From Aeribacillus composti (lineage in GTDB: Bacteria > Bacillota > Bacilli > Bacillales > Aeribacillaceae), in NCBI RefSeq assembly GCF_007827555.1, contig NZ_VISS01000003.1, forward strand, positions 62,001-126,000: DNA of 64,000 bases, given 5' to 3'. Positions 26,249-35,642 of this stretch are shown in pieces. The first letter of the stretch is position 1; each line of letters opens with the position of its first letter. The notes under the pieces were generated by a model, which worked only from the letters and a program-made list of their open reading frames with translations, was not told where the DNA came from and ran no database searches. The position numbers and the translations under genes are program-made.

Positions 26249-27088
26249 TCACCAAAAATATCTCCATTGATCAACAATTCTCCCCATTGCCGAATCAGCC
26301 AATATACCGATAAAAATCGCAAACACGATGGAAAATATAGCAACATAGATAATAAATGAGTATAAAGGATCTATTCCTTTTGAATATTTCGTTAGCAGTA
26401 CACTTATCAAATAATATGGAATTAAAACGATCGCAAGCAAAAGTGAAATGCTCAGCACAATGTTTCCATAAACATGGGATTTTAACAAAACTAGCAATAA
26501 CGCGATAAGCGAAACAATGATCGCAGTGGTAAGATGTGCTCCATATATAGCTGTTACCTCTTTAAAAGATGCACTTGATCCAAACAATTTATTAACAATG
26601 AACATACACAATAACACGAGCGCAACAATAAGAAAAACAAATATAAAAACATTAAAAAAGACCGAAATATACGAAGGTCCATCATAAAACTCATTTATCA
26701 GTCCTTGAGTACCATGAATTGCCGATTTAAATAGATTGCGGACAAAAACGCTAACCGTTAGTGTGACAATGAACACAAATAAAATAATGCTGATAAAGCC
26801 ATTCACCCATTCATTTTTTTCTTTGCCAAAAATGGATGACGGATGTTTCAAAAAATGAACGAAATAGCTTCCATACACTTTCGACTGCTTTTTAACCTTT
26901 TCTACATGTTCATTCATTTGCGTGGAAGCTGCTTGGCCATAAGACGGTTGGGGATTTCTGTTAATTGAAACCTGATCCCCGCCGCCTCCCGCTGTTTCTT
27001 GTAGATTTAGATCATTATTCAATTTTGCCCCGCATTTCCCACAAAAATTTCCTTTTTCTTGTTCATTTCCACATTGATGACAAATCAT
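26249..27088 (-). CDS. Zinc-ribbon membrane protein (Yip1-like)
   Basis: A 279-residue protein with an N-terminal zinc ribbon (CHQCG at 3-7 and CGKCG at 16-20), a Gln/Asn-rich linker, and five to six hydrophobic segments between about residues 95 and 275 of the Yip1/DUF-type membrane domain. The same zinc-ribbon start occurs in the TcaA-like protein two genes upstream. The three genes run on one strand as an apparent envelope-linked operon. Function unknown. Confidence 0.75.
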   Translation of the reverse strand: MICHQCGNEQEKGNFCGKCGAKLNNDLNLQETAGGGGDQVSINRNPQPSYGQAASTQMNEHVEKVKKQSKVYGSYFVHFLKHPSSIFGKEKNEWVNGFISIILFVFIVTLTVSVFVRNLFKSAIHGTQGLINEFYDGPSYISVFFNVFIFVFLIVALVLLCMFIVNKLFGSSASFKEVTAIYGAHLTTAIIVSLIALLLVLLKSHVYGNIVLSISLLLAIVLIPYYLISVLLTKYSKGIDPLYSFIIYVAIFSIVFAIFIGILADSAMGRIVDQWRYFW

Positions 27089-27191
27089 TTTCCTCTATTG
27101 TTCCTCCTCTATTGATTGGTATAACATGGGCAGCCGCCTACAATCGGCTTGCCCAAACATTGAATGAAGATCTTCTACGAATTTAATTGAA

Positions 27192-28505
27192 TCACTGTTC
27201 CTTTGTATTCATCCAATTTTCGATCAGTGTTTTATGCTCCTTGCTTCCAACTGTTTCTTTCGCATATTGCGGATCAACGATCGGATTTTGAATAGTGGAT
27301 AATTTATGCATTAGCACTCTTGTCACCGCTTCGTTGATGCGCTTTTCTTGAATTTTTCCGTCTTTCACTGCTTTCACTAAGCCATTATAAACCTCCACTT
27401 GATGCTCATATTCATGGCAAACAAGCAGCAAATCCGCTCCGGCATTAATCGCTTCGATTGCCATATCTTCATATGAATAATATTTATTTACTGCGCCCAT
27501 TTCAAGATCATCCGTGACAACAATTCCTTTATACCCCAGCTTTTCCCGAAGCAGCTTTTGAATCATAACAGAAGATAAACTTGCTGGTTTGCTAGGATCA
27601 TAACTTGGATATTTAATGTGAGTCATCATAATGAAGAATTGATTGTGATCTGTATTTTCAATGAGCTTTTTAAATGGATAAATATCGGAATTCTCCAAAT
27701 CCAATTTGTCCGCTTTTACAGAAGAAGTGTCAATATGCGGATCAACGCTGCTTCTTCCGTTGCCGGGAAAATGCTTGAGCGTTGCTGTAATCTTCGCTTC
27801 ATGCAATCCTTGAACCACTTTTGCACCATACGTATAGACCGCTTCCGGATTTGTACCAAAAGATCGGCTGTCAGTCTCTGACAAATCCAAAACGGGTGCA
27901 AAATTTAGATGAAATCCCATGGCAGCCAATTCCCTTCCGTTCAGAAGAGCAATATCGTACACCGCTTTTTCATTTGCAGCTTGCCCTAGCTTCTGTTGGG
28001 ATGGGATGGGAGACACTTTTTCTCTCATCCGCAAAATGTCTCCCCCTTCTTGGTCCACTCCGATCATAAGCGGCACTCCAAACCGCTTTTTCAGCGCGAG
28101 CCTTTGCAAAGAATTATTTAATTGCGCAACTTGTTCCGGAGTCTCCATGTTGCGGTCAAACAAAATGACAGAACCGATATGTTTGTTTACGATTAAATCG
28201 GTTATTTCCTCGTCTTTTTCCGTGCTTTTAAAGCCCACCATCAAAAGCTGGCCGACCTTCTCGCCCAAAGACATATCATCCACTATTCTAGCTGCTTTTT
28301 CTTCGACCGTTTCTTCTTTCTTATCGTTTTTTTCTTCTTGCAAAGCTGCAACATTACCCGCTTCTTTTACTTCCGGTTCTTCATGCTGGTCTTGAATCTT
28401 TGTTTTTTGATTTTCCTGAAAGAGCGGCAATTTCGGGATTGATATAATGGCAAAAATACTCAAAATAAATATGGCGAAAATGAGAAGCAAAGATTTCCAT
28501 TTCAT
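27192..28505 (-). CDS. nagZ: Beta-N-acetylhexosaminidase NagZ (GH3)
   Basis: A 437-residue exported enzyme with a hydrophobic signal anchor (residues 4-26), a charged low-complexity linker, and a glycoside hydrolase family 3 domain. The NagZ motif KHFPGNGRSSVDPHID, with the catalytic His/Asp pair, and the nucleophile Asp in GIVVTDDLEMGAV are present, as is GVDQEGGDILRM. It removes N-acetylglucosamine from peptidoglycan fragments for wall recycling. Its ATG overlaps the TGA of the preceding gene (ATGA), so the two are translationally coupled. The short form lacks the C-terminal amidase-linked extension of some homologues. Confidence 0.9.
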   Translation of the reverse strand: MKWKSLLLIFAIFILSIFAIISIPKLPLFQENQKTKIQDQHEEPEVKEAGNVAALQEEKNDKKEETVEEKAARIVDDMSLGEKVGQLLMVGFKSTEKDEEITDLIVNKHIGSVILFDRNMETPEQVAQLNNSLQRLALKKRFGVPLMIGVDQEGGDILRMREKVSPIPSQQKLGQAANEKAVYDIALLNGRELAAMGFHLNFAPVLDLSETDSRSFGTNPEAVYTYGAKVVQGLHEAKITATLKHFPGNGRSSVDPHIDTSSVKADKLDLENSDIYPFKKLIENTDHNQFFIMMTHIKYPSYDPSKPASLSSVMIQKLLREKLGYKGIVVTDDLEMGAVNKYYSYEDMAIEAINAGADLLLVCHEYEHQVEVYNGLVKAVKDGKIQEKRINEAVTRVLMHKLSTIQNPIVDPQYAKETVGSKEHKTLIENWMNTKEQ

Positions 28506-29902
28506 TCCGTTCTAGTATTTAGCTTTTTAATTTCAGGCGTTGCTAATTTCCAGCCGTCTGATTCCTTCACTAAATACCATTTCCCTCCCCATTCTTGTAC
28601 TAATGTGGAGCCGTCGTCCTGTTTGTCATAAGAAGTTAATTGAAAACTCACTGTCGCTTGATCATTTTCTATACTTTCCACACTTACATTCGTAACTTCA
28701 TTTTTAAAATTGTTTTTTAGCCCTTTAGACCATTTTTCATAGCTAATTTTACTGCGACGGCTTGAGGAAAACATTGCATATGCAGTTTCGTAGTCACCGC
28801 TTGAGATACTAGTATAATGGCTCATAATCACATTTTCGATCTCCGATTGTTCATCATGATAGTCTTTTAATGAATCTCCAACATCTTCGAAATCTTCCAT
28901 TGGAATTTCTTGTTCAAATAATAGATCAATCGTTTCCCCGGCTTCTTTAATTGTCTTTTTATTGCTTTTCACCGTACCATCAGCAGTTTTTATTTCGGCA
29001 TGAAGCGTCATCGAACCGTCTGTTGCAACTGGTCCAAACTCTTCTACATCCGAAATTTTTAAACCTGTGCTCTTTCCATTGACGAATAAAGTGGCATCTT
29101 CAATATTTGAATATAAATATACATAATCTCCAGTTAAATCAAAATTTATGTACACTTTATTTTCTTCTGCATCACTTGGCGAAACTTCTTCCACTTGCTT
29201 TACGTCTGCGTATTCTCCTTTGTATACTGCTTGCACTTTATGATTGATTGGCAAAAACGGCCCGTAAGTCCGTTCTTCGTCTTTTTTTATAGGTTCATAT
29301 TTTTTTCCATCTATGTAAATATGGCTATCATGATTTGCCGTTACGACAATATATAAATTTTTAGGTATGAGTGCATAATAGTCAAAAAATAACCATTTTT
29401 TTCCTAATTTATTGATCGAAATATCTGCATCTGTATGCTCAGGAAATGCCCCTTTTTCATAAATAACGGCTTCTTTATGCAAGCTATTTTTCAGTTCAGA
29501 AAATTCCGATGGGTTCATTTGATAATGGTCAATTAATTGTTTGGCCACTTTTTCATCTATTTTTATATCCGATTGCTTCGAGTTTAGTAAATGAGCCACT
29601 TTTTTTGCATCATGATTGTTGATCGCTAGAATAAAATTTTCCGCCAGTTTTGTCGGTTTATAGACCGATTTTACAATAAAAAATGAACTTGCAATTACTA
29701 AAATTAATAGAACTCCAATACTTGCAAAAATCTTAGATTTTTTCGTTGCCAGCACCGGTCTTCTTGATCCTGATCCCTCCCCTGCCTTCATTACATTTTG
29801 CGATTGTACGGCGTTTTGTGATTCTACGACTTTCGCGCCGCAATTCGTACAAAATGTTTGATTTTCTTCTAATCGGTGTCCGCATTGTTGACAATAGTTC
29901 AA
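28502..29902 (-). CDS. TcaA-like zinc-ribbon membrane protein (YvbJ type)
   Basis: A 466-residue protein with a zinc ribbon CQQCG and CTNCG at the start, one transmembrane helix (about residues 57-78, ASIGVLLILVIASSFFIV) and a large extracellular part. The layout is that of TcaA of staphylococci and YvbJ of Bacillus, associated with glycopeptide and wall-stress phenotypes. The C-terminal part (from about 345) has an NTF2-like fold appearance (MSHYTSISSGDYETAYAMFS). A TTG start at 29902 follows AGGTG; the GTG at 29911 lies inside that site. Probably the first gene of the operon with nagZ. Confidence 0.8.
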   Translation of the reverse strand: MNYCQQCGHRLEENQTFCTNCGAKVVESQNAVQSQNVMKAGEGSGSRRPVLATKKSKIFASIGVLLILVIASSFFIVKSVYKPTKLAENFILAINNHDAKKVAHLLNSKQSDIKIDEKVAKQLIDHYQMNPSEFSELKNSLHKEAVIYEKGAFPEHTDADISINKLGKKWLFFDYYALIPKNLYIVVTANHDSHIYIDGKKYEPIKKDEERTYGPFLPINHKVQAVYKGEYADVKQVEEVSPSDAEENKVYINFDLTGDYVYLYSNIEDATLFVNGKSTGLKISDVEEFGPVATDGSMTLHAEIKTADGTVKSNKKTIKEAGETIDLLFEQEIPMEDFEDVGDSLKDYHDEQSEIENVIMSHYTSISSGDYETAYAMFSSSRRSKISYEKWSKGLKNNFKNEVTNVSVESIENDQATVSFQLTSYDKQDDGSTLVQEWGGKWYLVKESDGWKLATPEIKKLNTRTE

Positions 29903-30135
29903 CGATATCACCTGCTTTCTTCATAAAATTCAAGGAGATTATATCATTTCATAAGGCTTTTGATAGATTTTCTGAATAATTAGACATTAAAACAAACAGC
30001 ACTCTTCTTAGAGGTTTTTCAAACATTTTTTAAGCTTCTATCAATCGGAGTAGAGACTTTAAACAAAAGGTGTTATATTTGCCCCTTTTTTCATTAAGTA
30101 TAGGAAAACCCCCGACTGAGATGAAATTCATACAT

Positions 30136-30164
30136 TTTACTTATATAAGAAATTTTGTTATAAT
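30136..30164 (+). promoter_or_regulatory. Sigma-A promoter of the sugar nucleotide/glycosyltransferase operon
   Basis: TTTACT at 30136-30141 and TATAAT at 30159-30164 with a 17-base spacer. Predicted start near 30171, which falls inside the CIRCE-like operator. Confidence 0.75.
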
Positions 30165-30169
30165 ATTTA

Positions 30170-30196
30170 TTAGCAACCAGTAGGTTTGAGTGCTAA
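30170..30196 (+). promoter_or_regulatory. CIRCE-like HrcA operator
   Basis: TTAGCAACC, exactly nine bases, then GAGTGCTAA. The CIRCE consensus is TTAGCACTC-N9-GAGTGCTAA: the right half is perfect and the left half has two mismatches. Placement over the predicted transcription start is as at HrcA-repressed heat-shock operons. Confidence 0.7.
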
Positions 30197-30273
30197 CAAT
30201 ATACGCCACTTTCATTTTTCATTCATCCATCTGTTATGAACTTCATAATCATAGACTAATGGAGGGATGACAA

Positions 30274-31317
30274 ATGAAAACATTACTGTTAGCTGGTGGT
30301 TTAGGAACACGTTTACGCCCATTAACTGAAAATTTGCCGAAACCGATGGCACCCATTGCTAACCGGCCATGGCTCGAACACCTCATCACTTATCTTCGCG
30401 ATCAAGGAATCAACCAATTCGTAATAGCCTCACATCACTGTTCAGATGTCATAAAAAATTACTTCGGAGACGGCAAACGTTTCGGTGTAGACATTGAGTA
30501 CTCTGATGAAACACATCAAATGGGAACAGCAGGAGCTATCAAAAATGCTGAAAGATTTTTGAAGGAAAGATTTCTTGTTGTAAATGCCGACATTGTTCAC
30601 TTGCCAAACTTGATTCCTCTTCTTGAATTTCATGAACAAAGCGGCGGGATCGCCACAATTGCACTGACGGAAGTAGATGACCCTTCTTCTTACGGTGTCG
30701 TTCAACTGGACGATTCCAGCCGGATTTTGCGTTTTGTTGAAAAGCCTCGTCGTGAAGAAGCACCATCAAATTTGATCAATGCTGGTTTGTACATTCTTGA
30801 ACCAGAAGTAATGCGCTACATTCCAGCAGGACGCGAAGTTTCTATCGAACGTGAAACATTTCCCACCCTTATTCAAAAAAGCAAAAGTGTATACGGAAAA
30901 ATAAGCAGCGGTTACTGGTTTGATATGGGAACACCAGAACGTTACCGGAAAATTCATTGGGACGTTCTTGAAAATCGGAACCCGTTGCCTACTCGCGGAA
31001 ATCAAGTTCAACCGGGCGTTTGGTTAGGAAAAGACACCAAAATCGGATCTGGCGTCCGCTTTATCCCTCCTGTTTTAATCGGGGATAATGTCGAGGTAGG
31101 CGATCAGTCAGTAATTGGTCCGTTTGCAGTGATTGGTGATCATTGCCGCATTGGCTCCAAAGTGCATTTTTCAAACTCTATTCTTTGGGATCAATCAAGC
31201 ATAAGCGATAATATTCGTGTCAACAACAGTATTATGGCTTACAAGACATTCTTAAATGAAGGTAAAGTGTACGACAACTTGATCTTGAACCAATATGAGA
31301 GGGTGATGCAAGCATGA
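30274..31317 (+). CDS. Sugar-1-phosphate nucleotidyltransferase with left-handed beta-helix domain
   Basis: A 347-residue protein. Residues 1-230 form a nucleotidyltransferase domain with LAGGLGTRLRPLTENLPKPM at the NTP loop, and residues from about 245 on contain hexapeptide repeats (GSGVRFIPPVLIGDNVEVGDQS and onward), as in mannose-1-phosphate guanylyltransferases and glucose-1-phosphate transferases. It makes an NDP-sugar, probably used by the glycosyltransferase encoded next, whose ATG overlaps its stop by four bases. The exact sugar cannot be read. GGAGGGATGAC precedes the ATG. Confidence 0.87.
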   Translation: MKTLLLAGGLGTRLRPLTENLPKPMAPIANRPWLEHLITYLRDQGINQFVIASHHCSDVIKNYFGDGKRFGVDIEYSDETHQMGTAGAIKNAERFLKERFLVVNADIVHLPNLIPLLEFHEQSGGIATIALTEVDDPSSYGVVQLDDSSRILRFVEKPRREEAPSNLINAGLYILEPEVMRYIPAGREVSIERETFPTLIQKSKSVYGKISSGYWFDMGTPERYRKIHWDVLENRNPLPTRGNQVQPGVWLGKDTKIGSGVRFIPPVLIGDNVEVGDQSVIGPFAVIGDHCRIGSKVHFSNSILWDQSSISDNIRVNNSIMAYKTFLNEGKVYDNLILNQYERVMQA

Positions 31318-32531
31318 GTCGAATTGCATATGTCAGCACATATCCTCCGCGCCGCTGCGGTATTGCTACCTTCACTGAACATGTATTTACAAACGTAAGC
31401 GCTGCTGGCAAACGCGGTAATCGTGATCCAATCATTGTACTTTATAATGAAAATGATGACAGAAATGTATATGAAAATAATCCGAGATTTTGGCCTTTGC
31501 CAATGCAAGATCGTTCAGCTTATGTGAAGATGGCCAAAAGGGTCAATCGAAGCGATATTTCTGTTGTAGTTTTGCAGCATGAATTCGGCATTTTCGGCGG
31601 TGAAGCGGGAGAGTACATAGTCGACTTTGTACGCGCATTAAATAAACCGCTCGTTACGACGTTTCACACGATTTTCTCTGATCCTAAGCCGCCATATCGG
31701 CAAGTCCAGCAGGAAATTGCCGATTTAAGCGACGCTATAGTCGTCATGAACCGCAAGGCTGTCTCTTATTTAGTCCGAGCGTATAATTTGCCCGAAAATA
31801 AAATTGTCTACATTCCACATGGATCGCCTAAACCTCGAGATAACGAGCGGGATCAGCTTCGCCGCCAGCTGGGATTTGAAGGCAGAAAAGTATTGCTTAC
31901 ATTTGGATTACTGAATCGCGGCAAAGGAATCGAGTCTCTAATTTCAGCCCTCCCAGAAGTTGTCCGTGAAGTACCGGAAACGTTATATATTATCGCGGGA
32001 CAAACGCATCCTGAAGTGAAAAAGCGGGAAGGAGAATCATACCGTGAAGAGCTGCAAAACATGATTCGTCAGCTCGGATTAGAAGAGAATGTCCGAATGA
32101 TTGACCGTTACTTTAATGAAGAGGAGCTCGTCTCCTACTTAACAGCGTGTGATCTATATGTAACTCCTTATCCGGGCTTGCAGCAAATCACAAGCGGAAC
32201 GCTGGCTTATGCCGTTGGAATAGGCCGTCCGATTCTCTCCACGCCATACGAGCATGCGCAAGATTTATTAAAAGGCTGTGAAGAACTGCTTCTTCCGTAT
32301 GGCGACATCAAAGCATGGGAACAGCGATTAAAAGAGCTATTAATGGATGACAATGCATTGCACCAATGGGAAAATCGAATTCGGCAGATTGGAAAGGCAA
32401 CCCATTGGCCAACTGTCGGGATGCAATATTTGAAGCTGTTTGCCAAAATCGGCGAAATGGACTTGGATGAGAAGGGTGTGAAAGAGCCGAACGAAAGCGT
32501 GGTGAAACACGTTGCCCCAACCAAATATTAA
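31314..32531 (+). CDS. GT4-family glycosyltransferase
   Basis: A 405-residue GT-B fold protein. Seen are the N-terminal STYPPRRCGIATFTEH, a HEFGIFGGEAG loop, HTIFSDP, FGLLNRGKGIESLISALP and the family 4 donor-site string PYPGLQQITSGTLAYAVGIGRP. It transfers a sugar, most likely mannose or glucose given similar gene sets, from an NDP-sugar made by the upstream protein. It starts with ATG inside ATGA overlap. Acceptor unknown; a compatible solute, a cell wall glycan or a lipid are all possible. Confidence 0.85.
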   Translation: MSRIAYVSTYPPRRCGIATFTEHVFTNVSAAGKRGNRDPIIVLYNENDDRNVYENNPRFWPLPMQDRSAYVKMAKRVNRSDISVVVLQHEFGIFGGEAGEYIVDFVRALNKPLVTTFHTIFSDPKPPYRQVQQEIADLSDAIVVMNRKAVSYLVRAYNLPENKIVYIPHGSPKPRDNERDQLRRQLGFEGRKVLLTFGLLNRGKGIESLISALPEVVREVPETLYIIAGQTHPEVKKREGESYREELQNMIRQLGLEENVRMIDRYFNEEELVSYLTACDLYVTPYPGLQQITSGTLAYAVGIGRPILSTPYEHAQDLLKGCEELLLPYGDIKAWEQRLKELLMDDNALHQWENRIRQIGKATHWPTVGMQYLKLFAKIGEMDLDEKGVKEPNESVVKHVAPTKY

Positions 32532-33603
32532 TTTTGATCATTTGGAACGTTTAACTGACGATACAGGGTTGATCGAGCATTGCCTCGGCCGGATTCCGCG
32601 CCGTAAAGAAGGATATTCAACAGACGACAATGCGCGCGCCCTTTGGCTATGTATTGAATGGATAGAGCTTCTTCAAGATGAACCGTCTGAATTGAAGAGA
32701 CTCTACGGAATGCTTGATCGGTATTTAGCCTTTTTGCTTTGGGCTCAAAGGGATGATGGATGGTTTCATAATAACTTTTATTATGACCGAACACCTGAAT
32801 CGGAAACTCGTTCTGAAGATTGTCTTGGTCGATCAGTTTGGGCAGTGACAATGGCCTATTTAAAACTTAATGACAATGCCCGCCGCTATGTGGCAGCAGA
32901 AATTTTGCGCAATGCCCTTTCTGCATGCCGCAAGCTTCGTTTTGCCCGCAGCCAAGCATGGGTGCTGGCCAGCTGCAGCAAACTGCTCATGGAAAAGAAA
33001 AACAGCATTTCCTCTCTTGGAATAGCAGAAGATGAACTTAAACAATTGGCAGAGACATGCGAACATAGTTTATTAACAGCATATAAAGAGCACCGAACGG
33101 AAGATTGGCATTGGTTCGAAAAACAAATGACATATGCTAATGGAATTTTGCCTTGGGGATTATTTTTATCCTATCGATACAACCGTCGCAATGAAACATT
33201 GCGAATTGCCAAGGAGAGTCTTGATTTTCTCATCGAAAAGATGGGCGGATTCAACAGTTCCCCCATTCGGCCAATCGGCAATCGGGGTTGGTGCAGCCGC
33301 CACAATCGCGCCGACTGGGATCAGCAGCCCATTGATGTTATGAAACTAGCTTTAGCTGCAAACGAAGCTTATCATATTTTGGATGATTCTGCTTACTTAC
33401 AAGTTGTACTGCGCTGCCGAGACTGGTTTTATGGCGGGAATGACCATCACATTCCTTTAGTCGATCCTAGCGATGGCAGCTGCTGTGACGGTCTGAATTC
33501 CGATGGCCCTAATCAAAATCGGGGCGCGGAATCAACTCTTTCCTATTTAATGACTGAAGCTTTAGCACATCCGCTAAAATTGGAAGTATTCGAAAAGATT
33601 TAA
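32512..33603 (+). CDS. Glycosyltransferase-associated protein, probable (alpha/alpha)6 toroid
   Basis: A 363-residue protein, apparently starting with TTG at 32512, 20 bases inside the preceding gene, with GGTGAAAC upstream. The strings GYSTDDNARALW, DDGWFHNNFYYDR, SEDCLGRSVWA and DWHWFEKQMTYANGILPWGL occur in proteins linked to GT4 glycosyltransferases that look like helical-toroid glycosidases or phosphorylases. No family assignment is secure, and no known function can be stated. Overlap with the glycosyltransferase gene implies coupled synthesis. A weak hairpin plus U-run follows the stop (33594-33625). Confidence 0.65.
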   Translation: MPQPNINFDHLERLTDDTGLIEHCLGRIPRRKEGYSTDDNARALWLCIEWIELLQDEPSELKRLYGMLDRYLAFLLWAQRDDGWFHNNFYYDRTPESETRSEDCLGRSVWAVTMAYLKLNDNARRYVAAEILRNALSACRKLRFARSQAWVLASCSKLLMEKKNSISSLGIAEDELKQLAETCEHSLLTAYKEHRTEDWHWFEKQMTYANGILPWGLFLSYRYNRRNETLRIAKESLDFLIEKMGGFNSSPIRPIGNRGWCSRHNRADWDQQPIDVMKLALAANEAYHILDDSAYLQVVLRCRDWFYGGNDHHIPLVDPSDGSCCDGLNSDGPNQNRGAESTLSYLMTEALAHPLKLEVFEKI

Positions 33604-33775
33604 TAAAAAATCTTTTTTTCAGTTGTTCAAAAAAGTGCAGCCGCCTTTTCCTCTATTCTTCGGACGATATGGCGATTGCATTGGGGAGATCATCATCTCC
33701 CTAATTTTTTTGCTGTTTTCTTTTCCTCCAAGTTATTTCCTCGAGCTGGATCTGAAAACGTAAATGAATTTTTTG

Positions 33776-34204
33776 TTATTCCACAACCTTTTGCAATTTT
33801 TTTAAAATGTTCATCCAGCCATGATTCATCCGTTCACGAACAACAGAGCTTTTTTCATTTACTTTAGGCAGCACATCGTCAGGATGCTTCCATCCGCTGT
33901 GAATAAGAGTAAATTCAGTTTTATCCCCTAAATCCTTCAAAATAAATGAAACAACCCAGCCTTCTGTATCCCATGTGAAAGAGAGGCGGTAAGGCGGTTC
34001 AAGTTCTACCACTTTACATGGAGACGGCCCGAAAGGAGATTGCAGATGGAATTCATGTCCCAGCTTTGGCTGAAAATCATTTGGCATGAACCATGACGCA
34101 ATCCCCTCTGACGTAGCCGCCGCCTCCCAAACTTTTTCAATTAAGGCTTCTAATACAATTGATTGATGAATGTCTTGTAATGGATTTTGATGATTTTTTT
34201 CCAT
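33776..34204 (-). CDS. SRPBCC/AHSA1-family protein
   Basis: A 142-residue single-domain protein of the START/Bet v1-like (AHSA1) fold: [27 protein letters not shown] near the start, [32 protein letters not shown] in the middle. Family members bind hydrophobic ligands or act in stress response; many Bacillus copies have no known function. ATG at 34204 follows AAAAGGAGC. Solitary, on the strand opposite to the glycosyltransferase operon. Confidence 0.8.
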   Translation of the reverse strand: MEKNHQNPLQDIHQSIVLEALIEKVWEAAATSEGIASWFMPNDFQPKLGHEFHLQSPFGPSPCKVVELEPPYRLSFTWDTEGWVVSFILKDLGDKTEFTLIHSGWKHPDDVLPKVNEKSSVVRERMNHGWMNILKKLQKVVE

Positions 34205-34305
34205 AGTCTTGCTCCTTTTTACCATCATTTAGTTTCAAATTATATGAAACCACAAGGTATTATGTCAAATGCACTGACTCATGAAATAGAAATTCTTAGA
34301 TATAA

Positions 34306-34340
34306 ATGAAAAAAACCGTTCCGAACTAGAACGGTTCTTT
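34306..34340 (-). terminator. Terminator of the cupin dioxygenase-like gene
   Basis: On the minus strand GAACCGTTC pairs with GAACGGTT, then TTTTTTC. It begins about 45 bases after the stop at 34383. Confidence 0.75.
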
Positions 34341-34345
34341 ATATT

Positions 34346-34359
34346 TGTAAACGCTGTCA
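34346..34359. promoter_or_regulatory. cre-like sequence
   Basis: TGTAAACGCTGTCA matches the CcpA consensus except for one base. It lies downstream of the cupin gene and upstream of the SRPBCC gene, where it could repress the latter, but may be chance. Confidence 0.35.
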
Positions 34360-34382
34360 TTTTTTGTATCAGTTTCAAAGGA

Positions 34383-34880
34383 TCATAAAAACAAATCTTT
34401 ATTAATGGGCAAATTATTTTTCTCGCAATAAGTTAAGTAATGATCGATAAACCAAAATACATCTACCGTTTCAATGATACGGTCTTGATCATCGAGAAAT
34501 TCAAGCGGTCCGTTTAAATGAAACACAGTTTCCATCCCTTCGTCGGAAACGAGTGTATGTGTCCTGCCCGGACTTTCGCGAATAAAATCTCCCGGTTTTG
34601 CGATCCAGTCGTATTCTTTGTAATACCAGCTTCCTTTAATCACATAACCAGTGACAGGACCGCGGTGGCGATGCCTGCCAAGCGTGCCGCCAGATCCAAC
34701 CCGAAGAACATTGATGGAAGTATTGCTGCGAATATCAAAAGACAAATGGCGTATCCAGACGTTTTCTACAAACGGGACCCATGGCGAAGTTTCTAAAGAA
34801 GAATGGATATAACCTTCAGAAAGCGCAAATTGGTCTCGTCTCACATCTATTCTTTTTTCCACCTGTACATAATGATCCAC
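34383..34880 (-). CDS. Cupin protein of the 2,4'-dihydroxyacetophenone dioxygenase family
   Basis: A 165-residue cupin with the metal-binding run RVGSGGTLGRHRHRGPVTGYVIKG and a later SPGRTHTLVSDEGMETVFHLNG. This fits the family of 2,4'-dihydroxyacetophenone dioxygenase-like cupins that use iron to cleave C-C bonds beside a carbonyl; ChrR-like cupins are alternatives. Start GTG at 34880 follows GGGGGG. Solitary gene; substrate unknown. Confidence 0.75.
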   Translation of the reverse strand: MDHYVQVEKRIDVRRDQFALSEGYIHSSLETSPWVPFVENVWIRHLSFDIRSNTSINVLRVGSGGTLGRHRHRGPVTGYVIKGSWYYKEYDWIAKPGDFIRESPGRTHTLVSDEGMETVFHLNGPLEFLDDQDRIIETVDVFWFIDHYLTYCEKNNLPINKDLFL

Positions 34881-35144
34881 AATATCCCCCCGCGCCTTTT
34901 TATTTTTCTTTTAAAACAAGGTGAAAAAATTCACTAAATGTATATGATTTCTTCATCCAAATATGACAAATTCTTTTTAGTCTAGAAGAAGGAAAGGTAC
35001 TGCTAAAATTTACAATAATTAACATATTTGGTTATAATCTAATATGAATAAAAATTATTCATCTTTATCATTTCATTTAGTTCATTTTCTCCCCTGCTTT
35101 ATGGGCATATGCAAAAATAAAGATCAAAACAGAGGTGAAAGCAA

Positions 35145-35332
35145 ATGAGAATAAGCTTAAAAGCAAAAATGTTATGCGGATTTTCTTTAGCTGAACAGTC
35201 TGCAGCAGGAATTGAACAAACATCTGCCGCATACGAACAGACGAACAGCTCGATGGAAGAAATTCCATGAAGTTGGCAAATCTGTCAGAAGAGCTCAACG
35301 GGTTCGTTCAACAGTTTAAACTATCTAACTAA
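35145..35332 (+). pseudogene. Relic of a methyl-accepting chemotaxis receptor
   Basis: A good ribosome site (AGAGGTGAAAGC) and the first 14 codons (MRISLKAKMLCGFS) run straight into AEQSAAGIEQTSAAYEQTNSSMEEI, part of the C-terminal half of receptors; then a frameshift leads to KLANLSEELNGFVQQFKLSN and a stop. The receptor start and its end are joined with nearly all of the sensing and signalling parts missing. It is a clear internal deletion plus a small deletion. Confidence 0.85.
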
Positions 35333-35394
35333 TTTCTAATACCAATATTTCAAGCTGGTCGAATACGTTTCATGCGAATGGCATGCCAAAATAC

Positions 35395-35435
35395 AAAAAA
35401 AGGACAGCCATTGATTAAAGAGGCTGTCCAAAAAT
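35395..35435. terminator. GGACAGCC/GGCTGTCC hairpin flanked by A and T runs
   Basis: GGACAGCC (35402-35409) and GGCTGTCC (35422-35429) with A7 before and A5 after, so on the minus strand it ends the MFS gene and can act in both directions. The GGCTGTCCAAAAA string recurs at 2270. The remaining bases up to 35642 hold nothing that I recognise. Confidence 0.6.
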
Positions 35436-35642
35436 CCGTAAACGCCCAAGCGATCGCGCTTTATTTTCCTTGTACGACGGCTTCAATTGAACTTCGGCGC
35501 CAGCAAATGATCCAATTCCCCGCACTGTTTAAAACAAGTTACGGGTTGGGATCAATTTTCCCAACGAGAATAGATTTTTACAAGCCTATTCATCTTGTCA
35601 CTTCGGTCTAAAAAAGGTGAGAAATAACAACAGTTCTTAGCG

